This document shows, in pieces, positions 11,342 through 21,880 of a DNA stretch of 64,000 bases. The notes under the pieces are model-generated. The model had not been told where the DNA came from, did no database searches, and was given only the letters and a program-made list of their open reading frames with translations. The stretch comes from Acheta domesticus (taxonomy: Eukaryota > Arthropoda > Insecta > Orthoptera > Gryllidae): the NCBI GenBank assembly GCA_031308135.1, contig JAHLJT010004567.1, positions 136,352,991-136,416,990 on the forward strand, read 5' to 3'. Numbering within the stretch: the stretch's first letter is position 1; every line of letters starts with the position of its first letter. The position numbers and the translations under genes were made by a program.

Positions 11342-11484
11342 CTAACTTGCGTACCATCCGTATAGCGGTGGCGGCAGCACCAGCATCTGCTCCAGCAGCG
11401 CCAACTGCTGTTGCTGCAGCTGCTCTAACAGCTCCAGCACCTTTTGCTGCTGGCGCAGCACCTCCAGTACCATACCTTTTATTT
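11342..11484 (-). CDS. Putative exon with CAG/GCA-rich repeats; frame uncertain
   Basis: A minus-strand acceptor (CCCTTCTTTTCAG) at 11485-11497 precedes a compositionally distinct block. One frame starts at ATG 11473 and runs 43 codons to a TAG at 11342, giving a Leu/Gln-rich coiled-coil peptide (LEVLRQQQKVLELLEQLQQQ) ending LYGWYAS, like the C terminus of some insect DNA-binding proteins. If instead joined to the exon at 11627-11687, the frame is Ala/Gly-rich (GTGGAAPAAKGAGAVRAAAA) and runs past 11342. The repeat-like composition keeps several frames open, so the correct one cannot be settled here. Confidence 0.4.
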
Positions 11485-11626
11485 CTGAAAAGAAGGGTTA
11501 CTTTTTGAAAAAATGACTCGATTATATTATAAATGATCTCGATTAATTAAGAATTAAAATTAAATGAAAGTTATCTCCATTATAATATAAAACAAAAGAT
11601 AAATTATGCTGTAATTATTATTGCAC

Positions 11627-11687
11627 CTAGGAACTCCAGCACCTTGTTGTAGCACCATGAAATATTTGGACCTCGGAAATTCACGCA
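11627..11687 (-). CDS. Putative small exon upstream of 11342-11484
   Basis: This 61-bp block sits between a T-run acceptor (TTTTTTTTTAG) and a donor (CCTAG before GTGCAA) on the minus strand. It would encode REFPRSKYFMVLQQGAGVP. The segment ATGGTGCTACAACAAGGTGC resembles part of the next exon, hinting at an internal repeat unit. Evidence is limited to splice-like borders and composition. Confidence 0.25.
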
Positions 11688-11699
11688 CTAAAAAAAAAG

Positions 11700-12195
11700 T
11701 TAAAAATATGCATGCAACCATGCACTTAAAATAGCCATTATATGCGCTTAAAACCAAGAATATGTGTTAAAAATGTAGATAGCAACAGTTAACATTTACT
11801 TATCTTTATTTTACACTTTAGTACAAGCCAGTTAGTACAAATTATAGGAAATAAATTGATTCAAGCGAAAACAATCGTATCAGAAGGCCATCGGAAATAT
11901 TATGTTGGTATTGTAACATTGGCATGATTTAATTATTATTATATTAAATATAATTTATAATATTAAAGAAGAAAATATTAAAGAACACATTGAAGTCATT
12001 GTAAAGACGGATGTATGATACAGACATATCACTAATTGGTAATGCACTTCTTATTCACAAGGTACCTATCTTCCTTCCTTGTAGCGATGCTCCTTATGGG
12101 GATGATCCTTCCCATCAAAATGACTCTTCACAGAGCTACGGCAATGCACTAGGCAAATTTCAAATACGCCGAACTTGCACAGTCTTGTAGTTTTC
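11700..12195. other. AT-rich stretch with no recognised gene
   Basis: Nothing recognised apart from AT-rich spacer. Confidence 0.4.
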
Positions 12196-12199
12196 AAAT

Positions 12200-12318
12200 C
12201 GCGGTAGTCGACGGATCTCGCCATCCAGCGGGGAAAGGTCACAGCCACCTCCCGATGAAAAAGCACGCACTACACTTCGGGACTAATGACCTCTGTAGTT
12301 CATGTGCCTGGAAGCACG
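12200..12318 (+). repeat. SINE-A fragment (tail part)
   Basis: This matches the 3' part of the composite SINE described at 24565-25136, in the opposite orientation. Shared words include GATCTCGCCATCCAGCGG, GCCACCTCCCG, and CACTACACTT...GGACTAATGACCT. The tRNA-like head is missing. Confidence 0.65.
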
Positions 12319-12414
12319 AACAATCTATCTTGCCCGCAACCTTGACATACCTGCTGGTGGCCCCCGACTGCACACTATAATGGCATTTCCTGCTGCTCCT
12401 GAACTGTGCGCGCA

Positions 12415-12486
12415 CACGCACACACACACACACACACACACACGCGCGCGCGCACTCACACACACACGCACTCACACACACACAAA
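12415..12486. repeat. CA/CG microsatellite
   Basis: A compound run of CA units with a CG core. The open frames across it are products of the repeat. Confidence 0.95.
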
Positions 12487-12939
12487 CTCCATGCCTGATT
12501 TTCATTCCGAACTACTTATGTTTTACCACCTTTAATGTGGCGTCTGTGACTACCATATCTACAAATATAAAGCTGCCCCTTCTTTGGGGATGCTGGGATG
12601 TGTTATTATCATTCCAAATGTGGTGAGAAAACACACAAATGCAAGGCATCGGGGCATCAACTGATGCCACTGCAGAACCTCTGACCTTGATGTCCTAGAA
12701 TTTTCGACATTAGCTGCATAGACGGATGTCGAGTTCTTCTGCAGTCTGGAGGAAAATTTTAGCAGTCGGCTGCTCTGATCAGTAGTTTTACGAGATTTAT
12801 CCGTTAATACATGATGAATGTTGAAGCAGAACCCTAAGAAACGGACCGCCCACGGTCTTTCTATCCCATTCCTTGTCCTATTATCGTCCCTTTCTTACAC
12901 TCACATACATTACACTGCCACCCATACTGAGAGAGCAGT

Positions 12940-13145
12940 CGGGAGCTTGGAGCTTGTTCCGTCTGGGGCGGTGCCCCGCTGGTGGGAGGTAACTGGGGGG
13001 GGGGGGAACCCTGCAAACCGACTGGTAGATCGGCGCCATATCTCACCAAACTGCGGGGAAAATCACCGGCACTCCTGAATAATTTCACTTACAGGATTAA
13101 GGTCCTTAGTAGTTGACCCGCCCGGAAACGCCAAATAATCAAACA
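12940..13145 (+). repeat. SINE-A fragment (middle and tail)
   Basis: The fragment starts at the CAGTCGGGAGCTTGGAGCTTG word shared with 58045 and ends at the GTAGTTGACCCGCCCGGAAACGC / ATAATCAAACAATCA tail. It is 5'-truncated relative to the full copy and carries a G run near 12995-13005. Confidence 0.75.
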
Positions 13146-13384
13146 ATCAGCCTTCGTGGGAACTTTGTTCCCCTTCCCCTCTCCCCTCGCGTGCGCTCAA
13201 GTCTCAAGAAAGCGGTCGGGCCACACCTGGTGTAAATATTATTTAAAAGGTATTATTCATTATGTGACATAAGATTTAAAATGAAATGAAACGGGATGAA
13301 CATAATATAAGAATATAAAGGAAGAAGTGGTGCTTCAGCTGCACTTTCTTTCTCGCATTATTTGCAACCACTACGCAATATGAA

Positions 13385-13505
13385 CCTGAAAAAGGGTTTC
13401 CAACCAGCAAAGTTTGTTTCTCCGCGCCGAGATTCAAACTCAGGCCCTTAGAGTTAGCACGTAGGGGATATTACCTTAATACTACTAGCCACACGGCTAA
13501 ACTCA
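13385..13505 (-). repeat. tRNA-derived SINE-like repeat (SINE-C)
   Basis: On the minus strand the block has a TGGCTAGTAG A-box-like word and a GAGTTTGAATCTCGG B-box-like word at tRNA spacing. The CCAGCAAA...TTCTCCGC flank is shared with the block at 32075-32170. It does not form a clean cloverleaf, so it is a SINE or pseudo-tRNA rather than a tRNA gene. Confidence 0.45.
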
Positions 13506-13649
13506 ACTTTCCCCGACGCTTAAAAGAAGTTGATAACTTGCATTTGCAATTTTCAAGAATTCTGATATTAATTCAAGGTCTAGTTTTAAAGAATAGATTT
13601 CATTAGGGAACAAAATCTCCATCATTAATATGGTATTTTTTCTATGTTA

Positions 13650-14660
13650 ATTGTTGGTTTGCAATTTTCGCCGATAACGGACAAAAGGGGTCCTGCGCCA
13701 TGTTTTAAGCGTTAGGCCCGGGATAAAATATTTAAAAAATTGGAGTCGGGTTTAAGTGCATTAACTTCAAGCAAAATTATGCAAAAACGACGAGCTTTTT
13801 TTTAAAAAAAAGTAAAATTTTTTAAGCCTTAAAAATGATAAATATGCAGTTTCTGAAAACATATTAAATTGCCTGTGTTTCACGCAAAATTGCATGGAAA
13901 CTACTAAATTTTCTATATTTGTTATTGTAGTTGTGCGACGACTCCGATTGTTTTCGGAAAATTAGGGATTTCAACAAAAAATACGTATCATTTGCCTTTC
14001 TTTTAAGCGTCCTTTACGCTATCTGAGCACAGTCGCCAATAAAAAAGTTGGTACCATTTTTGAGAAAAATTTGAAAATGTTTGAAGCTTCATGTAAATTG
14101 TATCCATTTTACACTCGCTGGGCCTCGAATTTCTTCAGATCGATCGGGGAATATCAATTTTGGAAAAAAAATCATCTGAACGGTTCAGATGCTAGGGTTG
14201 ACCACAGACAGACAAACAGACCCATTATACCGCCAATTGATTTTTCTGTATCGAGGGCCAACAAAACATCGTGGGATCGTGTCATCATCAGAGGGTTCTT
14301 GACATGTCGTAGGTTGTACTTCACTTGGCTACCTTTCATGTGCCTCTGTCGCCTCTGGCTCCACCGGGCCCGCTTATATTGACCCCTCGAAGCGGCGAGC
14401 GGCTTTTGGAGATCGCTGCCTGAATGTCTTGGAACCCCGCATGTGGCTTGCCTTGGGAATCGCCCCCGGCACGGTGCGAAGGTGTAAAGGCGGCTCGCCC
14501 ACCGTTTAAACGGTCTGGGCGAGCGTTGATATGATCACAGACAGAGGGACGAACAGACGTTTTAACCGACAATCGATTTTTTTATATCAAGGACCCGCAA
14601 AATGATTCTGACTGCACAAAAGGTAGAGGTTGTAATTTACTACATGTAGGAACAAGATTA
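13650..14660. mobile_element. Decayed copy of the long-TIR family L, with a GC-rich insert
   Basis: The words GATCGGGGAATATCAATTTTGG, GGTTGACCACAGACAGACAAACAG and AATTGATTTTTCTGTATCGAGG correspond to the arms of the element at 60010-62067. The arm motif appears twice (about 14100-14270 and 14530-14600), separated by a GC-rich block at 14335-14540 that ends in a palindromic GCTCGCCCACCGTTTAAACGG segment. That block looks like a later insertion. Confidence 0.55.
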
Positions 14661-14984
14661 ATCCACTTTTCGGCACCAATGTCCCACAATATGCGTTTTT
14701 CTATTGAAAATGACCAGTTTCTATCGTAGTATTACAATACTGTATCATTACCCCCATCCATAATTAGGTATAAAAGCAAGTAAGTAAGAGGGGTAATGAT
14801 GATTCTATTTAATACCAAAACAGGGATGTTTTTATGACTCTGAATGCAAGATTTCAGTGCAAAATAAAACAGTTAAAATAATAAATAAAATATACATGAT
14901 AAAACATGCAACAAAATGTACATAAAAATCAAAATTCATCTTTTTTCTGAAAGGCGCTTCACGTCAATATAACCATGGCACTTG

Positions 14985-15258
14985 TAGGTGACGGATCCAA
15001 AGGGGAGAGGCATGGGAGTCATGTCCCCCAAAAGGCCTTCAGTTTCCCTTTGTTACTTTCTTTTATTTGTCAAAATTAATTTAAATATTTATTTATGATA
15101 GAACTATAAAATTGTTTAAAAATAATATTTATAGTATCATATATACCTACAAAATAATATACAATATAATAACAAGTATGTTCATTATTTAACTAAAATG
15201 TACGATCCTCCCCCCCCCTCAAAAAAAAACAACATGTTATCGGCTGGATTCGCCCCTG
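14985..15258. mobile_element. hAT-type MITE, GGATCC-end subfamily
   Basis: The left end TAGGTGACGGATCCAAAGGGG and right end (inverted) CAGGGGCGAATCCAGCC match each other and the ends of the 47439 element. Flanking octamers GGCACTTG and GGCACGGG agree at 6 of 8 positions, consistent with an aged target duplication. The inside is AT-rich with a C run and A run near the right end. Non-coding. Confidence 0.65.
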
Positions 15259-15316
15259 GGCACGGGCCGTTTCTGCTATTACCTTACGTAGGTAATAGCA
15301 GGAACGGCCCGTGTCC
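15257..15316. repeat. Compact 60-bp hairpin
   Basis: GGGCACGGGCCGTTTCTGCT is followed by ATTACC, a TACGTA centre and the reverse complement of the whole. Arms are about 26 nt with one or two mismatches. It abuts the hAT MITE at 14985-15258. It may be a very small MITE or a structured insertion. Confidence 0.8.
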
Positions 15317-15437
15317 ACTCCACTGTCTGATTTATATTTCACCTCACCGAAGTAACCATCAGGAAGGAAGAATGTTTGATTGCTCTGTGGCCAAATGGAT
15401 TCAATATTAGTAGTAGTAGCAGTATTAGCGATGTTCT

Positions 15438-15842
15438 TTACAGCTGACGCCGCTTCTCGCATCCTAGTCGCCACGTCCTTCGATCTTCCCAATCTTCCTC
15501 TTGAAGATCTCGTTCCTTCATTGCCTTTTCTATCTCCTTTTCCCATGTTTTTCTCGGTCTGCCACGTTTCCTGTTTCTTTGAGGTAACCATTTCAAAATT
15601 TTCTTAGGCCACCGACTTTCCGTCATCCTTTGGATATGACCATACCACCTCAATCTTTTAGCAACAACTACATCCATTATATCGATATTAACACCCATTT
15701 GATTTTTTATATCAACATTGGGTACTTTATTTAGGAGTGTAAGGCCACAACAGCGTCTGCAGTAGTTCATTTCCATTGATTTTAATTTTTGTTCTTCGCT
15801 CTGATATAATATTGAATCCAAACTTCTGAGCCATATGTACAT
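15438..15842 (-). pseudogene. C-terminal fragment of a LINE reverse transcriptase protein
   Basis: A 134-codon frame encodes the region after the reverse transcriptase core of many non-LTR retrotransposons: MEMNYCRRCCGL, then DVVVAKRLRWYGHIQRM and a basic KRGRPRKTWEKEI segment. These correspond to the family's usual M-R-x-L-R-R, L-x-W-x-G-H-x-x-R-M and G-R-P-x-x-x-W motifs. It ends in a stop followed by a short TACTACTACTAA-type tail. The upstream catalytic part (Y-A-D-D box) is missing, so this is a 5'-truncated copy. The clade cannot be fixed from this part alone. Confidence 0.85.
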
Positions 15843-15849
15843 ACACTTT

Positions 15850-17165
15850 CAACCAATGATTTGTATATTCTTATCTTTGTCTTGCTTGTTATTTTTTGGC
15901 TACACAAAATTAACAGATTCAATATTAACAGATCAGATTTGCACCAAAGTGTCTCAAAGCAACTTGAATATCTTATTTTGCTCTAATACTGCACAAAATA
16001 AAAATACCACAGTAGTTTCGAGCAATAAAATTTAACAAGATACCACTCATGTGAAGTGATGGGACAGAGGGCGGTCCCACGCCCCGTTTCGTCATTACAG
16101 ATAATGCGCTTTCGCTTCACTCAGTTCCAATTCGATGTTAAACATCAAACCCCAATGACCGAAGAGAAGACTACTTCCCAGTCCACTTGTCAATAAAAGA
16201 CTTTAAATTGGGTAAATAACCCTTCTATCATCAACGCTTGTGTATGTCTAAGATTACGTTTTAACGATCTGACTGCCACATATGTTAATTTCAAAATCAC
16301 GCTCCCAGGTCACGCCCAAGATTTCACATTTTTGCATTAGGTTGTCCCTATCTAAAGGTTAATTTGGTCGGTAATACTAATTTTTGCATGTAAAAACACT
16401 CATGGAACTTAACTACTACTAACGGCCAGCGGTGCATTAACGCACCAAAATATTGTTTCTTAGAAACTTTTTTATAAGAATTGATCGTTTTCTTTGTTAG
16501 TGTTGTTCTTTTAAAGTAATGTTTTAGAGCGTCTTCTTTAATATGGTTCGAGTAATAAATTAGTAATAGATAAGTGGTTCATTGACATTGTAATATAGTT
16601 CAATCATGGTGGAAAGATAGAGGTAAGCTAGTTCGGCGCACCGACTTTTGCTCGTTCTGAACAGCACCAGTTTACGTCACGAACCGCTTGATCACAGCAC
16701 GGGAACTTCATTTGGAAAGCCAGACCAGACGCTGGCCGCCATGTTGAATGGAGAGCGAGAAGTGTTGAGGAACGTTTTCAAAGTGACCTAAAGCGATAAT
16801 TTTCAACGTTGACCAACCAAATGTAACACGATGAAGGTGTACAAGATGAAAAATTTAAAAAATGCTTTATATATTTTTTCTGTTACTTGTAACAAGGTGG
16901 TAATATTTGGTATCTGGCTGCATTTAAAATTTCCGATAATTTTGTAACGCTGAAGTCCATTGGCTGCAATAAGATACGCAGGAACTCACCCACCTCTTTC
17001 CATCATGAGTTCAATTTTCATTTGGAATTTAACAGCTATTCAAAAACATGTAACTAAAGCAAATATTATATCACAATAGTAAAATAAATAATAGACATTT
17101 GTAAATTGTACATTTTAATTCTGAATTTCCTCTCCTAAAGCACAGTGATTTTGTAAAAGCCTTGC
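15850..17165. other. No recognised gene
   Basis: Mixed composition. A CpG-richer patch at about 16630-16780 has no convincing exon. No repeat family recognised. Confidence 0.4.
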
Positions 17166-17172
17166 TTTGAGA

Positions 17173-17420
17173 CAGGGGCGTCCAAAGGGTGAATCACCTG
17201 AGGCAACTTTCCCCAAGCCTCGCGGCCCCAAAAATTTATACAAAATGTACTTCATTAATAATTTTTTGAAAAAAAAAATCAACTGTAGTTGAAATATGAA
17301 TCACTTCACAATATAGTAATTAATAATATGAAATAATAATAATTTTGTTGGAAATAAGTGTCCCCCATGGATCTACTGTCTCAGGCCTCTAGTTTTCTCT
17401 TGGCGCCCCTCCTCTGAGCA
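17173..17420. repeat. Possible old hAT-like element, related to 28170-28600
   Basis: It starts CAGGGGCGTCCAAAGGG and ends GGCGCCCCTCCTCTG, so the tips are roughly inverted. The right half (GTCCCCCATGGATCTACT, then TTTTCTCTTGGC) resembles 28525-28580. No target duplication is visible. Confidence 0.4.
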
Positions 17421-17631
17421 TTACAGCCACCCCCTTCCTTTACAATTACTCTGATTTAGTGTTTCTTAAACATCGACTGTTTCACTATCTATAGTTTTCG
17501 AAACTATCGTAATTGAATATCGATAGTATCGATATTTTCTCATTTTTAATAAATAGATTGAGATATTTGTGTTTCGATAGAGATTTGTGTTTTTTTTACA
17601 ATTCCTGCTTAATTAATTACTACTTTACTAT

Positions 17632-18884
17632 ACAGAGTGAGTCACGTAACTTTAGCACCTCCTGTAACTTTTGAACGGTTGAAGATATTGCAATGCAGTT
17701 TTCACGGAAGTGAATGAGGGAATGGGGCTAATTGATATGTGTATTGATTTCTCTTTTATCACTTGTATTTTACGAGATATTTGAGGTAACTTTGTTTTTT
17801 CAAATAGAACTATACATATTTTTTCACTCTATCATGACAAGCGTAAAAAGACAAATCCAAAGATATAAATATTGTCATATGTTAGATAAGCATTTTTTGA
17901 GTAATTGTGATTTTTTTGCGACTAGTGTTTAACGGATATTTTCATTGTAACTGTCAGCCCCACAAGGTCACGCAGCGCTCCCCCAGCAAACGCGGGGTCG
18001 GGAAAGGGAAGGGAGTTTAGTACTTGAGGATACGAAAAATATTCACAAAACTGTTGCATTTTTTCCTGAATTCTCCTTCCCATCCTGATCCATTTTCAGA
18101 TATTTTGTGTTTCTTAGGGATTGAAAAAAAGGATTTGTCTTAAGTAGTATTTATTGAAATAAAATTATTTCTATCCCTAAGTTATTATTATATTCTTATT
18201 AACATTGAAATTGTTTGCTCAAAATACGCAATATTTTTTTGTACAGTTTTAATTATTTATTCTTATTGTGCTTTGTTTTAAGATCCCATTAATACGTATC
18301 TTATGAAACCCCATTAAATGGAGTTGAAGTTATAAGCAATTTTATTACGATATAAACTTATGACAAATCCTTATTTTCCATCCTTTAATTCCTTCAATCA
18401 AAGAAAGTCGAAAATCTGAAAATGCGGAACGATGGAAAGCACAGTTCAGGAAAAAACTGCAATAGTTTTGTGAATATTTGGAATATGTTTCGTATCTTCA
18501 AATCTCCCTTCCCTTGCCCGGGGCGCGTTGCTGGTGGAGCGCTGCGTGACCTTGTGTGGTGGACTATTCAAAATGTCCGTTAAACCCCAGTCCCAAAAAT
18601 CAAAATTAATTTAAAAAATGCTTATCTAACATATGACAATATGTACAACACTGGATTCGTCTTTTTACGCTCGTCATGGTGGACTGAAAAAATATGTATA
18701 GTTCTATTTGAAAAAACAAAGTTACCTAAAAAATCTCGTAAAATACAAGTGATAAAATAGAAATTAATGCACGTATTTATTAGCCCCTTCCCCTCATGCA
18801 CTTCCGTGAAAACTGCATTGCAATAACTTTAACCGTTCAAAAGTTACAGGAGGTGCTAAAGTTACATGACTCATCCTGTATATT
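17632..18884. mobile_element. Long inverted-repeat element, family K
   Basis: The element is close to a full palindrome: the left half from ATACAGAGTGAGTCACGTAAC is repeated in reverse complement in the right half, which ends GTTACATGACTCATCCTGTAT. Arms align over roughly 550 bp or more each, with perhaps 10-15% differences, leaving little unpaired centre near 18258. It has a TAACTTTTGAACGGTT-type block near each tip and a TA at both outer borders. No transposase is encoded. Arm differences show that it is not a recent duplication. Confidence 0.88.
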
Positions 18885-19101
18885 AGACTCTTTTACAAAT
18901 GAAACCTCCGTATATAAGCTTTAATTATTAATACAAACAAATTTGATAATAGATTGCACTCGGTTGCGATGCATTTTTTTAATTTTGTAACAAGAACAAT
19001 CTTGGCGCATGAATAATAATACGTTCAAAGTATCCAATTTCATTTGACCTCTGGGACATCATTTCTCGGGCTTGGGTAAAAGTGCACTCTAACGAAGTGG
19101 T

Positions 19102-19358
19102 TATACTGCGATTTTTGTAAGAAGAGCTCTCAAGGCCACTCAAATCCCATCTTCGCGATGGAATATGTCACGGCATTTCGCGTCTTTTCTCGGTCTTGCC
19201 GGTAGAAGTCGCATGATCGCAAACACTGCTTCATACGGTCGCGATCGTGAGAAATCTAGCGGAACGACTGTGAATGACACGAAATGCCGTGACATATTCC
19301 ATCGCGAAGATGGGATTTGAGTGGCCTTGAGAGCTCTTCCTACAAAAATCGCAGTATA
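19102..19358. mobile_element. Hairpin MITE, family M, copy 2
   Basis: Ends TATACTGCGATTTTTGTAAG and its near-exact inverse enclose a 257-bp hairpin-like unit. The middle contains GGTAGAAGTCGCATGATCGC and TTCATACGGTCGCGATCGTG, nearly identical to the copy at 33014-33270. Non-coding. Confidence 0.9.
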
Positions 19359-19800
19359 TGTGTAAGTATTTGAATGCTACCGCCCGAAAGGACTCAACAG
19401 GATAACTCAGGATTACATCTTCCTTATGGCCCCAATTGTTGGTTTCTCTGTATATTGTCTCGTGTCGATTATAGACGTCGGATAAAGGAGTTGTTCGAAT
19501 ATCATCTACTAACAATCTCAGAAGAGCATTTGATTTCCATGTTGGTTCTTCTTCGGGCACTGTATTGTTTACAACATTCGACGTTTTGTTTTTCGAAAGT
19601 GTGTTCTCCATTTGCCATTCTGCTTTTAATTGCTTTACAGCCTTTCGTACAAAAAAATAATTAAAAGCTTTGACTTTTACTCTGGAGTCAAGCAAAGTTG
19701 TCGTTAATGTAGCTGTTCTGTTTTTTAATGATACCAATGTGGTTTTCTAGACTGTTTAAGCTGATCTATTAGAAGCTGTCCTTCAACAGTTTTAATAGAC
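19359..19800 (-). pseudogene. Coding-like transposon remnant, family uncertain
   Basis: A minus-strand frame gives about 125 residues before entering the MITE at 19358. The start (ATLTTTLLDSRVKVKAFNYF) weakly resembles the T-x-L-D-P-R-F-K motif of hAT/ZBED transposase C termini, and VILSYPVESFRAVAFKYL could be the later dimerisation part. It may instead belong to the decayed LINE region next to it. The MITE cuts off its 3' end. Confidence 0.3.
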
Positions 19801-19837
19801 ACTTCGACCACTCAATCCCTAAAAAGATAGGAATTAC

Positions 19838-20622
19838 CAGTGGCGTAGCGTCAGGGGACGCTGAGATGCTGAGCATCCCCGTATATAAGAACCTTAAATA
19901 CTGTATTGATAATCTTACAAGTGGTCTGTTGAGCGAAACACGTTTTGTATTAATTTTAAATTGATTTCCTATGATTGAATTCGGCGGGCTGTTGAAGCTG
20001 GCCTCTGATTGGTTGGAAGCTAAAATACTTCAGCGTCTGCCGCCAGGTTGCGACGAGCAATGACGCATGCGCAGATGGCGAGGTCCCCCTCTCCCCTCTT
20101 CATCCCTGGCCCTGAGAAACCCGACTGCTTTACGCTAGCGTCCAGAGCGTCTACTGCGGAAAGAAGCTCGTTTGTGCACGAGAGCGCAGCACACTTCAGG
20201 CGTTCAGTAAATTATCTTTCTCTCTCTCTCACTCGGGAGTCCCCGCTTGGTCATGGGTACAAACTGTAGAAATAGTGCCTGACTACTATTTCTTAATTAA
20301 TATCCAAGAAATTGTATTATCTCTTAAATAGATTACATATTATTTAAGTCTGCAATGTATAAATTAACAAATGGTCTTATTGCCATTCGCGTATAAGAAT
20401 TAAAGCTGAGCCATTGTATAATTTGCTTTCAAGACATCGGCAGCCCTGACTGCTGTGAGGATTTTGTGGGAAGCGCCTACACCGTCGTAAGCAATCGAGA
20501 TCGTGGAAGTAGTCCCAGTGTATCTGCCTTGTGTTGCGTTCACCTGGATGAAGTAGTTGATAGTGACATTTTGTGTGTTATTGTTGAGCATCCCCAAACG
20601 TGTGAGTCACGCTACGCCACTG
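19838..20622. mobile_element. Non-autonomous hAT element carrying foreign-looking sequence
   Basis: The 785-bp unit has ends CAGTGGCGTAGCGT and ACGCTACGCCACTG and exact 8-bp flanking repeats GGAATTAC (19830-19837 and 20623-20630), typical of hAT. Inside are a CpG-rich block at about 20030-20270, with a CCAAT-type word (minus strand) and a GCATGCGCA-type palindrome, and a codon-like minus-strand frame at 20400-20597. No transposase motif is present. Both internal segments look like captured DNA. Confidence 0.88.
20400..20597 (-). CDS. Codon-like frame inside the hAT element, unknown origin
   Basis: Sixty-five codons with strong preference for C or G at third positions, unlike the AT-rich flanks, encode a Thr/Asn-rich chain including TINYFIQVNATQGRYTGTTS and SIAYDGVGASHKILTAV. 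The apparent start codon lies close to the element's terminal repeat (GGGGATGCTCA is also part of the subterminal inverted repeat), so the true reading start may have been elsewhere. It may be a captured exon. I do not recognise the protein. Confidence 0.35.
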   Translation of the reverse strand: MGMLNNNTQNVTINYFIQVNATQGRYTGTTSTISIAYDGVGASHKILTAVRAADVLKANYTMAQL

Positions 20623-20639
20623 GGAATTACTAAGGAGGT

Positions 20640-21880
20640 TGTAACATACTGCGATCCAGATAATTCCTTGGTGGCCCCTTTAGAGAAGAATAGTTTCGCG
20701 CGAAATTGCTTCATCTAAAATCTCATTAGTCTTTGTTGTAGGATCTGCTTTTTTCCCAGATTCCTGCCAAACATGTCGGTTTTTACGGAATTGCCACTCG
20801 GTTTGTGAGTCTGATTGCGATAGAATCTCTTCAGGTCTTTTTCAAACAACCGATTATGTACACGGAAATCCACTCTACGTTTGTAACGTTCAATGCGTTG
20901 AGCCCATGCTTGGATTTTCCCTTTTAGCTTCTCAGCTACCATTTGCCTTGAGGTGTAATTTTTTTTTTTGGTCTTTATGTTCAACTTGGAGTATTTTTCG
21001 TTCAACTTTCGAGATGTGATTGATTTGATTTAGAAGATGTCTCTGCTAAGAGTGATATTTCACGCCGTTTCATCATTTTTTTCGCTCATGGGGTACGAAG
21101 CTGTTTTCGTTTGACTGTCGGCCGTCGGTGTTCTTGGCTGGCCCCAAAATTATCTGAGATCCCAGAGATCCGGCTGCATACATGATGTTCTTGATTTCAG
21201 TAATATCTAGATCTGTGCCTGGGGTCTGTACCACCTCATGACAGAATTCGTTGTCTCTATCATTCCTTTAGCTTTAGCATTTTCATATATTCTCCCCAAC
21301 GGTGCTCGAAATGTGAATGGAATTAGGCGAACTCTTTCTATCTCGCGAAGAAGAAAATTTAACATCATGTTCTTATCGTGAGATTGATAGATGAATTTTC
21401 ACCACTGAAGGATCTTTCATTGGGAAGAGATGAACCTGAATTTCCCTGAATGTCAGCAAGTTGTTGTAGTGTGAGTTTTCCACTGTTGAATATGTATCGT
21501 CGTTGATGACAAGTTTCTTTGAATTTAGAGTAGGTCTCATATCTGGATTTCGCTCTCTCTCTCTATCTTGAAATCCATTTTGAGCCGCCATTTTTTTCGC
21601 TCTTTCGTAGTAATAGAATCACCACGTCACTTCCTTCAATTCATCCCGTGTCCATCTCTGAGTATGGCTTCCAGCTTCTGTCGTCTCTGGGTCCCAGGGA
21701 CTAACATCCGTGCGATGGCCAGATTTCGACGACGACGTGGCATTAGCTCGGTTTCTGAGCAGGTATGGGACATTGGTAGAAAAGGGCGCGTTATGATTCA
21801 TTACATTTCTTGTACTATTCATTTTCCTCAATGGTTTTAAGTGAAGATTCTCTGGAAGCAAATTCGAGTTCATAAATCAC
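20640..21880 (-). pseudogene. Decayed LINE coding region
   Basis: Minus-strand pieces in shifting frames resemble a non-LTR retrotransposon polyprotein: TQRWTRDELKEVTW (about 21620-21660), ITEIKNIMYAAGSLGSQIIL (about 21140-21200), then AWAQRIERYKRRVDFRVHNR and LFEKDLKRFYRNQT (about 20780-20910). These are the kind of linker segments found before the reverse transcriptase core of some insect LINEs; the catalytic core is not visible. The hAT element at 19838-20622 appears to have inserted next to or into this older copy. Confidence 0.6.

Noticed and set aside
12239..12535. Cys/Val-rich and Thr/His-rich frames
   Set aside because: They are translations of the CA/CG microsatellite.
15193..15591. 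A second minus-strand frame of 132 codons overlapping the LINE fragment
   Set aside because: It is an alternative frame of the LINE region. The 15438-15842 frame carries the known motifs.
19102..19358. Apparent conserved protein repeated at 5.5, 19.2, 33.1 and 36.1 kb (EYVTAFRVF-type peptides)
   Set aside because: The peptide is conserved on both strands because it is read from a palindromic MITE, not from a gene.
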